Source of the DNA: Rhodospirillales bacterium
GTDB lineage: Bacteria; Pseudomonadota; Alphaproteobacteria; Acetobacterales; Acetobacteraceae
Reading direction: 5' to 3'
NCBI GenBank assembly: GCA_947460455.1
Contig: CANHKG010000024.1
Location: forward strand, 1 to 33,510
Length of the DNA: 33,510 nt
Shown here in pieces: positions 14,611-23,214 of the stretch. The position numbers were made by a program, and so were the translations under genes. Below the pieces are notes generated by a model, which did not search any database, was not told where the DNA came from, and saw only the letters and a list, made by a program, of their open reading frames with translations. Numbering within the stretch: the stretch's first letter is position 1; each line of letters opens with the position of its first letter.

Positions 14611-15693
14611 TCAGCGCCAGGGCTCGATCAGCACCTTGGCGTGGGTTTCGGGGTTGGCGAGGTCGGCGAAGGCCTGCTTGACGCCATCGAGGCCGATGCG
14701 GCCGGTGATGAGGGGGGCGACGTTCAGGCGGCCCTCGGCGATGTATTGCAGCGTGTCTGCGAATTCCTGGGCGGTGTAGGCCAGGACGAACTGCAGGCTG
14801 AGCTGCTTCACGATGCCGAAGAAGGGATAGGAGCTGTCGGGCTCCATGCAGACGCCGACGACGACGATGCGGGTGCTGGCGGGCGCGCCCTCCATAATCT
14901 CGTTGATCACGCCGGGGACGCCGACGCATTCGAACACCACGGCTGGGCGGCGCTTGGGGCCGGTGCCGAAGAGGGCGGCATAGCGGCTGGAATCGAAGCC
15001 CGGCGGGGTGATGCTGTCGGACAGTTGGGCGTAGGGGCTGGCCTGCTTGGGGTCGATCACGATGTCCGCGCCCATCTGGCGGGCGAGGTCGCGGCGACGG
15101 GGGGAGAAGTCTGACGCGATGATGGGGCTCACGCCGCGCATCTTGAGGGCGGCGATGACGGCGAGGCCAATGGGGCCGCAGCCGACGACCAGCGCCACGT
15201 CATCCGCGCGCAGGTTGGCGAAGTTCACGGCGTGGACGCCGACGGCCATGGGTTCCACCAGGGCGGCGTGGTCCGGGTTCATGCCGGCGGGCACGGGGAG
15301 CAGCATGCGCTCGGCGAGCGGGATGTATTCGGCGTAGGCGCCGGCGATTTCCGGGTTGTAGCCGAGGCCGTGCACGGTGGTGCCGGCGATGGTCATGGGC
15401 ATGGAGGTGACCATGGTGCCCGGGGCGAAGCGGCCGGTGGTGCCGGGGCCATAGCTGACGATCTCGCCGACGAATTCGTGGCCGAAGACCACGTCCTTGT
15501 CGGGGGAGATGGTCCAGCGGCTGCCGCCGCGGCGGGAGAGTTCGGCGAACTGCTCCGGGAACTTGGCGGCGTGCAGATCGGAGCCGCAGATGCCGCAGGC
15601 GCGGGTGCGGACGAGGACCTGACCTTCCTGGAGGACGACATCGGGAATGGTGTCGACCACCAGATCACCCTTGCGGAATACCGCGGCGCGCAT
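14611..15693 (-). CDS. Zinc-type alcohol dehydrogenase family (MDR) protein
   Basis: 360 residues of the medium-chain dehydrogenase/reductase family. Catalytic-zinc ligands are visible as Cys36 in GICGSDLH and His72-Glu73 in FGHEFVGE. The Rossmann fingerprint VGCGPIGLAVIAALK lies near 168-182. The four-cysteine lobe that binds the structural zinc in classical enzymes is missing; that region reads TIAGTTVHGLGYNPEIAG. It should oxidise or reduce a secondary alcohol or polyol with NAD(P). The ATG at 15693 has AAGGG 8 nt upstream. It is divergent from the family 5 binding protein gene, 63 bases away, and probably cotranscribed with the downstream EamA gene. Confidence 0.92.
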   Translation of the reverse strand: MRAAVFRKGDLVVDTIPDVVLQEGQVLVRTRACGICGSDLHAAKFPEQFAELSRRGGSRWTISPDKDVVFGHEFVGEIVSYGPGTTGRFAPGTMVTSMPMTIAGTTVHGLGYNPEIAGAYAEYIPLAERMLLPVPAGMNPDHAALVEPMAVGVHAVNFANLRADDVALVVGCGPIGLAVIAALKMRGVSPIIASDFSPRRRDLARQMGADIVIDPKQASPYAQLSDSITPPGFDSSRYAALFGTGPKRRPAVVFECVGVPGVINEIMEGAPASTRIVVVGVCMEPDSSYPFFGIVKQLSLQFVLAYTAQEFADTLQYIAEGRLNVAPLITGRIGLDGVKQAFADLANPETHAKVLIEPWR

Positions 15694-15756
15694 GGCATAA
15701 CCCTTTCTTGGACGGCGCAGCCTACCAGAGTGCGCGCCGGTGCAGAAGGAGACGGG

Positions 15757-17334
15757 ATGATGAAACGCCGCAGCTTCCTTGCCGCTTCGGCCGCCGCGCT
15801 GGCGGCACCGAATGTGGCCCGTGCGCAGGGGCGTTCGGTGCTGAAGATTATCCCCGAGGGGGATCTGGCGATCCTGGATCCCGTGTTCACCACGGCCACG
15901 GTGGCGCGCAACCATGGCTATGCGGTGTTCGACACGCTGTATGGGCAGGATGACAGCTACGTGGTGCGGCCGCAGATGGTGGCCGGGCATGTGGTGGAGA
16001 ATGACGGCAAGCAGTGGACGCTGACGCTGCGCGACGGGCTGAAGTTCCATGATGGCGAGCCGGTGCGCGGGCGGGATGCGGTGGCGAGCATAAGGCGGTT
16101 TTCGCCGCGCGATGCGTTCGGGCAGGCGCTGATGGCGGCGACCGACGAGTTGAGCGCGCCGGATGACAAGACGATCCGGTTCCGGCTGAACAAGCCGTTC
16201 CCCTTGCTGCCGAATGCGCTGGGCAAGACCGGCACGCCGATGCCCTGCATCATGCCGGAGCGGCTGGCGATGACCGATCCGAACCGGCAGGTGACGGAGA
16301 TGGTGGGCAGCGGGCCGTATCGGTTCGTGACCAATGAGCGGGTGCCGGGCAGCCGGGTGGTGTACGAGAAGTTCGCCGGCTACGTGCCGCGGGCGGATCA
16401 GCCGGCGACGTTCACCTCCGGCCCCAAGGTGGCGCATTTCGACCGCGTGGAGTGGCATGTGATCCCCGACAGCGCCACCGCGGTGAACGCGCTGGTGAAC
16501 GGGGAGGTGGACTGGGTGCAGAATCCGGCGACCGACCTGATGGAGGTGATCCGCAAGAACCCCAGGCTGGCGACGCTGCCGGATGTGATCGGCGGGATTG
16601 CGGTGATGCGGTTCAACCATTTGCTGCCGCCGTTCGACAACCCGCTGCTGCGCCGCGCGCTGCTGGGGGCGATCGAGCAATCCGAGTTCATGACGGCGGC
16701 GATGGGTGAGGACAAGACGCTGTGGAAGGACCGGGTGGGGCTGTTCACCCCGGGGACTCCGCTGGCGAGCGAGGCGGGGCTGGAGCCGCTGATCGGCAAG
16801 CGGGACCTGGCCAAGGTGCGGGCCGACATCGCGGCGAGTGGCTACAAGGGCGAGAAGATCGTGATGCTCGGGGCCGTCGATTATCCGGCGACGAACGGGC
16901 TGGCGCTGGTGGGGAGCGATCTGTTCAAGAAGCTTGGGCTGAACGTGGATTATCAGGCGGTGGACTGGGGGACGACGATCCAGCGGCGGGCGAACAAGGG
17001 GCCGATCGACCGCGGCGGGTGGAACATCTTCTATACCTACCTGACGGGGACCAACAATTTCGACCCGGCGGCAAACCTTGGGCTGCGGGCCAATGGCGAC
17101 AAGGCGTGGTTCGGGTGGCCCGACAATCCGAAGATCGAGGCGCTGCGGGCGGCGTGGTTCGATGCGCGGGACATTCCTTCGCAGAGGAAGATCTGCGAGG
17201 AGCTGCAGGTGGAGTTCATGAAGGCGCCGGCGCATATGCCGCTGGGGATCAATTTCGGGCCGACGGCGTTCAGCAAGGCGTTGAGTGGGGTGCGGATGGG
17301 GTTCCCGCAATTCTATGACGTGAAGCGGGCGTGA
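15757..17334 (+). CDS. ABC transporter substrate-binding protein, family 5 (peptide/opine/nickel type)
   Basis: 525 residues. The N-terminus MMKRRSFLAASAAALAAPNVARA is a signal peptide with a twin-arginine motif (RRSFLA), so Tat export is likely. The mature protein has the SBP_bac_5 architecture: WTLTLRDGLKFHDGEPVRGRDAVASIRRF (~89-117), the VGSGPYRF hinge segment (~186-193) and RALLGAIEQSEFM. AAGGAG lies 6 nt before the first ATG. No cognate permease or ATPase genes follow; instead a terminator comes 37 bases after the stop. It is therefore an orphan binding protein whose transporter must be encoded elsewhere. The ligand could be a dipeptide, opine or similar; not determinable here. Confidence 0.93.
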   Translation: MMKRRSFLAASAAALAAPNVARAQGRSVLKIIPEGDLAILDPVFTTATVARNHGYAVFDTLYGQDDSYVVRPQMVAGHVVENDGKQWTLTLRDGLKFHDGEPVRGRDAVASIRRFSPRDAFGQALMAATDELSAPDDKTIRFRLNKPFPLLPNALGKTGTPMPCIMPERLAMTDPNRQVTEMVGSGPYRFVTNERVPGSRVVYEKFAGYVPRADQPATFTSGPKVAHFDRVEWHVIPDSATAVNALVNGEVDWVQNPATDLMEVIRKNPRLATLPDVIGGIAVMRFNHLLPPFDNPLLRRALLGAIEQSEFMTAAMGEDKTLWKDRVGLFTPGTPLASEAGLEPLIGKRDLAKVRADIAASGYKGEKIVMLGAVDYPATNGLALVGSDLFKKLGLNVDYQAVDWGTTIQRRANKGPIDRGGWNIFYTYLTGTNNFDPAANLGLRANGDKAWFGWPDNPKIEALRAAWFDARDIPSQRKICEELQVEFMKAPAHMPLGINFGPTAFSKALSGVRMGFPQFYDVKRA

Positions 17335-17335
17335 T

Positions 17336-17800
17336 TTAGATACGATAACGCAACAAAATCGGCGTGCGGCGGCGGAGCGGGGGAGGACCCCGTTCCGCCG
17401 TTTTCGTTTGTGCGGGCCGGCGCGGGCGGGGTGGGTCGCGGGCCTGGCACGGGCGGGCGGGGGGCATGCGGGCGGGGCGCGACGGGTTGCGCGGCGGGGG
17501 GCGGTGGGCGAGGGCGATGATGATTTCATCGGCGCCGCGGGCGCGGGTGGGGAGGAGGACGGACTCGTCCTGTTCGGTGGTGGCGGCCAGGGTGGCGAGG
17601 ATTTCGCGCAGGCGGGGGGAGAGGGAGAGCGCGCGGGCGAGGCCGGCGGCGTGGGGGGAGCGGGCGAGGAGCAGGGCGAGGAGGTGCAGGAGGATCAGCT
17701 GCAGCGGGCCCGGAATGCGGACGCAGTTCTCCCACCCGGCCACGGGGGCGCGGTCGAGCGGGCTGGCTTGCAGCTGGGGCTCTGTGGGGATTTCTGACAT
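17336..17800 (-). CDS. Hypothetical protein, Leu/Ala-rich helix with Pro/Arg-rich tail
   Basis: A 154-residue frame on the minus strand. Residues 1-~95 look like a real small protein: SEIPTEPQLQASPLDRAPVAGWENCVRIPG, a leucine-rich helix (LQLILLHLLALLLARSP) and a helical SLSPRLREILATLAATTEQDESVLLPTRARGADEIIIAL part. Residues ~96-154 are low-complexity Pro/Arg sequence and run across the terminator of the convergent binding-protein gene, so the true C-terminal sequence may be non-conserved. No ribosome-binding site precedes the ATG at 17800. Instead a TAGTAT box lies 6 bases before it, so a leaderless mRNA is possible. I do not recognise a family. Confidence 0.6.
   Translation of the reverse strand: MSEIPTEPQLQASPLDRAPVAGWENCVRIPGPLQLILLHLLALLLARSPHAAGLARALSLSPRLREILATLAATTEQDESVLLPTRARGADEIIIALAHRPPPRNPSRPARMPPARPCQARDPPRPRRPAQTKTAERGPPPLRRRTPILLRYRI
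17371..17407 (+). terminator. Intrinsic terminator of the family 5 binding-protein gene
   Basis: GGCGGAGCGGGG (17371-17382), loop GAGGA, CCCCGTTCCGCC (17388-17399): a 12-bp stem with one G-U pair, followed by GTTTTCGTTT. It lies inside the 3' part of the convergent hypothetical frame. Confidence 0.75.
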
Positions 17801-17876
17801 GCAGATATACTAACATCGATGGTCGCGTCGGTGCAAAGGATTTTTTTTCGGCAGCGGGCGTTTTTGATGCGCGGTG

Positions 17877-17898
17877 GCGGATCCGCTTCGCGATCCGC
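17877..17898. repeat. Small REP-like palindrome (GCGGATC...GATCCGC)
   Basis: GCGGATCCGC, loop TTC, GCGATCCGC: a 9-bp stem with one bulged C, followed by TCTACG. It lies 16 bases past the stop of the CPT-like gene. The pattern resembles short palindromic repeats ending in CTACG that I recall from many proteobacterial genomes. Only one copy is seen here. Confidence 0.5.
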
Positions 17899-17913
17899 TC
17901 TACGAGGGGGATG

Positions 17914-18468
17914 TCAGAGGTTGAAGTGGTCGCGGATGCGCTGGGCGGTTTCGGTGGGGGTGAGGGTGGCGGTGTCGATTTCCAGATCGTAGGCGACGCC
18001 CTGGTGGACGCGGCCCCATTGCCAGCGGGCGAGGCCGAGTTCGCGGTCTCCGCGGGCTTTCTCGCGGGCTTCGAGGATATCCAGCGGGGCGTGCAGGGCG
18101 ACGAGGTGGAGGCGGTAGGGGGCGAGGAGGGTTTTGTAGGTTTCGACCTGGTCGGGGGAGGTGAGGACTTCGTCCAGGATGAGGTTGTTGCCCTGGGCGG
18201 CGAGGGCGACGACGGCGTGGCGCATGCCGGCCAGGGCGCGGTGGAGGACGGGGCCGGTGTGGATGGCGATGCTGGGCTGGCCGTTTTCGGTGATGCGTTC
18301 GAAGAGCAGGCCATCGGGGTGGGAGAGGTATTTCTCCGGCAGCATGTAGATGAACGTGTCCATCGAGACGTGGAGGAGGGGGGTGGTGGACAGGGATTGG
18401 AGGGCGTGGGCGGTGGAGGATTTGCCGACGCTGCCTATGCCGTTCAGGAGGATGATGGTGGGGGGCAT
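17914..18468 (-). CDS. Chloramphenicol phosphotransferase-like kinase (CPT family)
   Basis: 184 residues from the ATG at 18468. A P-loop is at the N-terminus (NGIGSVGKSS, 9-18), as in the chloramphenicol 3-O-phosphotransferase of Streptomyces venezuelae, and Asp37 in VSMDTFIYMLP is at the position of the catalytic base of that enzyme. The DEVLTSPDQVETYKTLLAPY and LVALHAPLDILEAREKARGDRELGLARWQ segments are also family-typical. Many CPT homologues are not resistance enzymes, so the substrate here is unknown. The frame is open 72 bases further upstream, but that part looks like translated repeat DNA. No strong ribosome-binding site is seen. Confidence 0.85.
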   Translation of the reverse strand: MPPTIILLNGIGSVGKSSTAHALQSLSTTPLLHVSMDTFIYMLPEKYLSHPDGLLFERITENGQPSIAIHTGPVLHRALAGMRHAVVALAAQGNNLILDEVLTSPDQVETYKTLLAPYRLHLVALHAPLDILEAREKARGDRELGLARWQWGRVHQGVAYDLEIDTATLTPTETAQRIRDHFNL

Positions 18469-18511
18469 TCGGCGCCTATGGGAGAGGAAGGAAAGCAAGA
18501 AAGAAAGTGGC

Positions 18512-18535
18512 CACAGAGGCACAGAGACACAGAGG
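18512..18535. repeat. Three tandem copies of CACAGAG(G/A)
   Basis: Three 8-base units in exact register: CACAGAGG, CACAGAGA, CACAGAGG. The surrounding ~100 bases upstream of the CPT-like gene are purine-rich on the plus strand and have no gene. From memory, CACAGAG-type short tandem repeats turn up between genes in many unrelated bacterial genomes. Confidence 0.7.
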
Positions 18536-18603
18536 AGCAAGGCAAGGGAGAAGGAAGATGGCGGAACCGATTTGGTTTCCGTGTTGCCCCGGGTGCGGTT
18601 GAA

Positions 18604-18640
18604 TGAAGTTTTTTTGCTTCTTTTTGTTCACAAAAAGAAG
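18604..18640. repeat. AT-rich hairpin repeat, copy B1
   Basis: TGAAG, seven T, G, then a perfect 10-bp stem (CTTCTTTTTG/CAAAAAGAAG around TTCA) at 18617-18640. The 37 bases are identical to 21831-21867. It lies 11 bases past the stop of the minus-strand Lrp/AsnC-like gene, in a position like that of the A copies. Confidence 0.8.
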
Positions 18641-18651
18641 GCCTTGCTTTC

Positions 18652-18900
18652 TTATGTTCCCACGAACGCATTGAAGGTGATGAGCGTGTAGGTGTCTTTC
18701 ACGCCCGGGATGGTTTGGAGTTTTTCGGTGACGAAGAGGCCGGTGTCCTGGGTGGGGGCGAGGTAGAATTTGCCCAGGAGGTCGTATTGGCCGGAGGTGG
18801 AGTGGAGTTCCGAGAGCTCCTCGATGCCGTCGGCGGCGGTTTGGGCGACCTTGTAGGCTTGGCCCATCTCGCACTTGATCATGACATAGATGGCTCGCAT
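18652..18900 (-). CDS. Stand-alone Lrp/AsnC ligand-binding (RAM) domain protein
   Basis: 82 residues, [20 protein letters not shown] to the end, corresponding to the C-terminal ligand-binding/oligomerisation domain of Lrp/AsnC regulators. The beta-alpha-beta layout and the [11 protein letters not shown] and [16 protein letters not shown] segments are typical. The helix-turn-helix half is absent, so it cannot bind DNA by itself. Such proteins form decamer-like rings, and some bind amino acids. The ATG at 18900 has GGAG about 8 nt upstream. It lies upstream of the CPT-like gene on the same strand, but repeat B1 and the CACAGAG repeats separate them, so an operon is uncertain. Confidence 0.88.
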   Translation of the reverse strand: MRAIYVMIKCEMGQAYKVAQTAADGIEELSELHSTSGQYDLLGKFYLAPTQDTGLFVTEKLQTIPGVKDTYTLITFNAFVGT

Positions 18901-19001
18901 GGCGCCGCTCCGCTGGTTCCGGCCTTAGCATAGCGCGGCGGCTGCCTCGCGGAACAGGCGGGGCTGTGCTACCGGCGGCTTGGTTGGCTGGAGGGTGCGG
19001 C

Positions 19002-19976
<975 letters not shown>

Positions 19977-20034
19977 CGCGGCGCGGGCGCGTGGGTATCC
20001 TGCGCGGCAGAATAAGGTCCGGGAGTCGGGGAAA

Positions 20035-21720
20035 ATGGCCAAGTCGGGTGGGAAGCCGGGTGCGCGCAGCGGCGGGCGGCTGATCGCGGATGCGCTGGTG
20101 GCGCAGGGGATCGAGCAGGTGTTCGCGGTGCCCGGGGAGAGCTACCTGGATGTGCTCGACGGGCTGTATGCGGTGCGGCAGCGGCTGCATTTGACGACGT
20201 GCCGGTTCGAGGCGGGCGCGGTGAACATGGCCGAGGCCTATGGCAAGCTGACCGGCAAGCCGGCGGCGGCGTTCGTGACGCGTGGGCCTGGCGCCTGCCA
20301 TGGCGCGATCGGCGTGCACACGGCGATGCAGGATTCGACGCCGCTGCTGCTGTTCGTCGGCCAGATCCCGTTCGAGGAAACCGACCGCGAGAGCTTCCAG
20401 GAGGTGGATTACCGGCGGATGTTCGCGCCGCTGGCGAAGTGGGTGACGCAGATCGACGATGAGCGCCGCATTCCGGAGCTGATCGCGCATGCGGTGGATG
20501 TGGCGGTTTCCGGCCGGCCGGGGCCGGTGGTGATCGCCATTTCGGAAGAGATGCAGAAGCGGATGGCCGATGTGCCCGATTTGGGCCCGGTGGCGGTTTC
20601 GCCGGCGCATCCGGACCCCGCCGCGATTGCCAAGATGATGGCGATGATCGGCCGCGCGAAGAAGCCGCTGGCGATCCTGGGTGGTTCGCGCTGGAGCGAG
20701 CAGGCGCGGGCGGATATTCGCGAGTTCCTGGTGGCCAACAACATTCCGACCACCGTCAGCTTCCGGCGCCAGGCGCTGTATGACGGGACGCGGGACAATT
20801 TCGCGGGCGATCTTGGTGTGGGCAGCGACCCGGCGCTGGTGGCCAAGGCGCGCGAGGCGGACCTGATCCTGGCGATCGGGACGCGGCTGGGGGAGCCGGT
20901 GAGCCAGGGCTACACGTTGTTCGGGGCGGGGCATGAGGCGCCGATCGTGCATGTGCATCCCGATGGCAGCGAGATCGGGCGGGTGACGCGCCCCGCGCTG
21001 GGGATTGTTTCGGATGTGAATACGTTTGCCGCGGTGGTGGCGGGCGAGCGTTCGGCGCGGATGCCGTGGAAGACCTGGACGAAGGAACTGCGCGCGATCC
21101 GCATGCAGGGGCTGGCGCGGCAGGAATACGAGGGGCTGAACCTTTCGGACGTGATGCACACGCTGGCCGAGTTGCTGGAGGACGATGCGATCCTGACCTG
21201 CGATGCCGGGAATTTCGCGACCTGGCCGCCGCGGTTCATCAACTTCAAGGACAACCAGCGCTTCATCGGGCCGACGAACGGGGCGATGGGGTATGGCGTG
21301 CCGGCGGCGATCGGGGCGGCGATTGCGTTCCGCAACCGGCAGGTGGTGTGCTTCGTGGGCGATGGCGGGTTCCTGATGACCGGGCAGGAGCTGGCCACCG
21401 CGTTCCACCATGGCGTGGCGCCGATCATCCTGGTGTTCAACAACGCGATGTACGGCACGATCCGGATGTACCAGGAGCGGACCTATCCCGGGCGGGTTTC
21501 TGGCACCGAGCTGACCAACCCGGATTTCGCCAAGTTCATCGAAAGCTTCGGTGGGCATGGCGAGGTGGTGGACGATGCCTCCCAGTTCGCGGATGCGTTC
21601 AAGCGGGCGGCTGCCTGTGGGCGGGCGAGCGTGATCGAGCTGCGGATGAACCCGGAGCAGATTACCTCGCGCGGGACGATCACGCAGCTTCGCGGCGGGC
21701 CGGCACCTAAGAAGAAGTAA
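20035..21720 (+). CDS. Thiamine pyrophosphate-dependent enzyme, acetolactate synthase-like
   Basis: 561 residues with the three-domain ThDP enzyme layout. The N-terminal PYR domain has the activating Glu59 in CRFEAGAVNMAEAYGKLTG. The middle domain spans ~190-320. The C-terminal PP domain has the GDGGFLMTG...FNN ThDP/Mg motif beginning at 442. It resembles the catalytic subunit of acetolactate synthase, but no regulatory small subunit follows, and it could equally be a benzoylformate decarboxylase-, glyoxylate carboligase- or sulfoacetaldehyde-type enzyme. The ATG at 20035 follows a GGGAG/GGGGA purine tract. The protein ends APKKK, and repeat A2 begins 5 bases after the stop. It lies 58 bases after the UXS-like gene and may be cotranscribed. 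Confidence 0.9.
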   Translation: MAKSGGKPGARSGGRLIADALVAQGIEQVFAVPGESYLDVLDGLYAVRQRLHLTTCRFEAGAVNMAEAYGKLTGKPAAAFVTRGPGACHGAIGVHTAMQDSTPLLLFVGQIPFEETDRESFQEVDYRRMFAPLAKWVTQIDDERRIPELIAHAVDVAVSGRPGPVVIAISEEMQKRMADVPDLGPVAVSPAHPDPAAIAKMMAMIGRAKKPLAILGGSRWSEQARADIREFLVANNIPTTVSFRRQALYDGTRDNFAGDLGVGSDPALVAKAREADLILAIGTRLGEPVSQGYTLFGAGHEAPIVHVHPDGSEIGRVTRPALGIVSDVNTFAAVVAGERSARMPWKTWTKELRAIRMQGLARQEYEGLNLSDVMHTLAELLEDDAILTCDAGNFATWPPRFINFKDNQRFIGPTNGAMGYGVPAAIGAAIAFRNRQVVCFVGDGGFLMTGQELATAFHHGVAPIILVFNNAMYGTIRMYQERTYPGRVSGTELTNPDFAKFIESFGGHGEVVDDASQFADAFKRAAACGRASVIELRMNPEQITSRGTITQLRGGPAPKKK

Positions 21721-21724
21721 GGGT

Positions 21725-21757
21725 CTTCTTTTTCTGAAGAAAAAGAAGCAAAAAGAC
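21725..21757. repeat. AT-rich hairpin repeat, copy A2
   Basis: Reverse complement of A1 (111-143), 33 of 33 bases identical; perfect 10-bp stem at 21725-21748. It begins 5 bases after the stop of the ThDP enzyme gene and faces copy B2 at 21831 in inverted orientation across 73 bases. Confidence 0.85.
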
Positions 21758-21830
21758 TTTTGTTTATTTTGCGGTTTTGGGCGCCCGGTTCTCCGTTTGG
21801 AGGGCCGGGCGTTTGCCATTGGCGGACTCA

Positions 21831-21867
21831 TGAAGTTTTTTTGCTTCTTTTTGTTCACAAAAAGAAG
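21831..21867. repeat. AT-rich hairpin repeat, copy B2
   Basis: 37 of 37 bases identical to B1 (18604-18640); perfect 10-bp stem at 21844-21867 with loop TTCA. It forms an inverted pair with A2. The whole 204-base gap between the ThDP gene and the CapA-like gene is occupied by this A2-spacer-B2 structure and the CapA leader; there is no gene in it. Confidence 0.85.
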
Positions 21868-21924
21868 AGTCTTTCTTTCTTCCCTGGGTTGGCTAGAGTT
21901 TGGGTTCGAGCCTGGAGGTTTTTG

Positions 21925-23214
21925 ATGTCTCTTCCCCCGATGCGTTTCGTTGCCACCGGTGACAGCTTCATCACGCGGCGGTTGGCCTCATCCGAGGCGT
22001 TGTGGCAGTTGGCGGATATCGTGCGCGATGCGGATGCGCGGTTCACGAATTTCGAGGTGTTGACGCCCGGCGATGCGTTTCCGTTCGCGGTGAGCGGGGG
22101 GACGTGGGCGAAGGCGCCGGAGGGCGTGATCCACGATCTGCAGACCATGGGCTTCAACATGCTCACGTGGTCGAACAACCATACGTTGGATTACGGCTAC
22201 GAGGGGCTGGCCAATACGCAGGCGGCGCTGGATCGGGCGGGGATTCTGCATGCGGGGGTGGGGCGGAATTTGGCCGAGGCTTCGGCGCCGCAGTATTTGG
22301 AGTGCCCGCAGGGGCGGGTGGCGCTGATCGGGATCTGCTCGACGTTTCATGAGACGTCGGCGGCGGGGCAGCAGCGGCCGGATGCGATGGGGCGGCCGGG
22401 GATCAACATGCTGCGGTTCACGACGACCTACACGCTGCCGCGCGAGCAGCTGGCGGCGCTGGAGGCGATTGCGGCGTCGTGCGGGGTGAATGACGGGCAC
22501 GCGATGCGGGTGAAGGCGGGGTTCGGGCGGGCGCCGGAGGCGGGGACGGTGCTGTTCGGGCAGCACACGTTCAAGGAAGGGCCGGTGGGCGTGGTGACGG
22601 AGGCGAACAAGGCCGATGTGGCGCGGACGCTGGCGGGGATTTCGGAGGCGAAGCGGCAGGGCGACTATGTGCTGGTGAGCCTGCATGCGCATGAGGCGCT
22701 GGGGACGGACAAGGCGGTGCCGGCTTCGTTCCTGGTGGATTTCGCACGGGCCTGCATCGATGCCGGGGCGCATGCGGTGATCGGGCATGGGCCGCACGTG
22801 CTGCGCGGGGTGGAGATTTATAAGAAGCGGCCGATCTTCCATTCGCTGGGCAACTTCATCTTCCACAACGAGACGATTCCGCATCTGCCGCAGGATTTCT
22901 ACGAGAAGTTCGGGATGGGGCTGACGGAGAACGTGGCGGATGCGATCGACAAGCGGTCGGATTCGAATACGAAAGGGTTTGCGGCGGATCCGTGGGCGTG
23001 GAAGTCGGTGGTGGCGCGCTGGAACATGGTGGGGGACGAGGCGAACCTGATCGAGCTGATTCCGGTGGAGCTGGGGTTCGGGGTGGAGCGGTCTCGGCGC
23101 GGGACGCCGCGGCTTTCGGAGGATGAGGATATCCTGCCGCATTTGGCGAAGCTGTCGGAGGCGATGGGGACGAAGATCGAGATCGACGGGAATATCGGGA
23201 GGGTGGTGCTGTGA
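21925..23214 (+). CDS. CapA family protein (metallophosphoesterase-like, poly-gamma-glutamate capsule type)
   Basis: 429 residues. CapA/PgsA-family motifs run in order: TGDSFITR (11-18), NFE (42-44), SNNHTLDYG (83-91), SLHAHE (252-257), GHGPHVLRG (287-295) and FHSLGNFIFHN. These Asp, Asn and His residues form the metal site of the calcineurin-like fold. The family includes poly-gamma-glutamate synthesis proteins, but many members are free-standing enzymes of unknown substrate. There is no signal peptide or membrane anchor, so this is a cytoplasmic form, unlike membrane-bound PgsA. The ATG at 21925 has GGAGG 6 nt upstream. It is coupled to the M20 peptidase gene by a 4-base GTGA overlap, implying a joint pathway. 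Confidence 0.9.
   Translation: MSLPPMRFVATGDSFITRRLASSEALWQLADIVRDADARFTNFEVLTPGDAFPFAVSGGTWAKAPEGVIHDLQTMGFNMLTWSNNHTLDYGYEGLANTQAALDRAGILHAGVGRNLAEASAPQYLECPQGRVALIGICSTFHETSAAGQQRPDAMGRPGINMLRFTTTYTLPREQLAALEAIAASCGVNDGHAMRVKAGFGRAPEAGTVLFGQHTFKEGPVGVVTEANKADVARTLAGISEAKRQGDYVLVSLHAHEALGTDKAVPASFLVDFARACIDAGAHAVIGHGPHVLRGVEIYKKRPIFHSLGNFIFHNETIPHLPQDFYEKFGMGLTENVADAIDKRSDSNTKGFAADPWAWKSVVARWNMVGDEANLIELIPVELGFGVERSRRGTPRLSEDEDILPHLAKLSEAMGTKIEIDGNIGRVVL

Noticed and set aside
14611-17529. Very long minus-strand open frame joining the dehydrogenase to upstream sequence
   Set aside because: The part upstream of 15693 is antisense to the family 5 binding protein, is rich in Arg/His/Pro as GC-rich shadows are, and the ATG at 15693 has a proper ribosome-binding site.
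17364-17813. Plus-strand frame opposite the hypothetical gene at 17336-17800
   Set aside because: Arg/Gly/Ser-rich shadow without a recognisable fold; the minus-strand frame has better amino-acid composition and a plausible promoter.
18469-18540. N-terminal extension of the CPT-like kinase
   Set aside because: It would translate the purine/CACAGAG repeat region; family proteins start close to the P-loop, as with the ATG at 18468.
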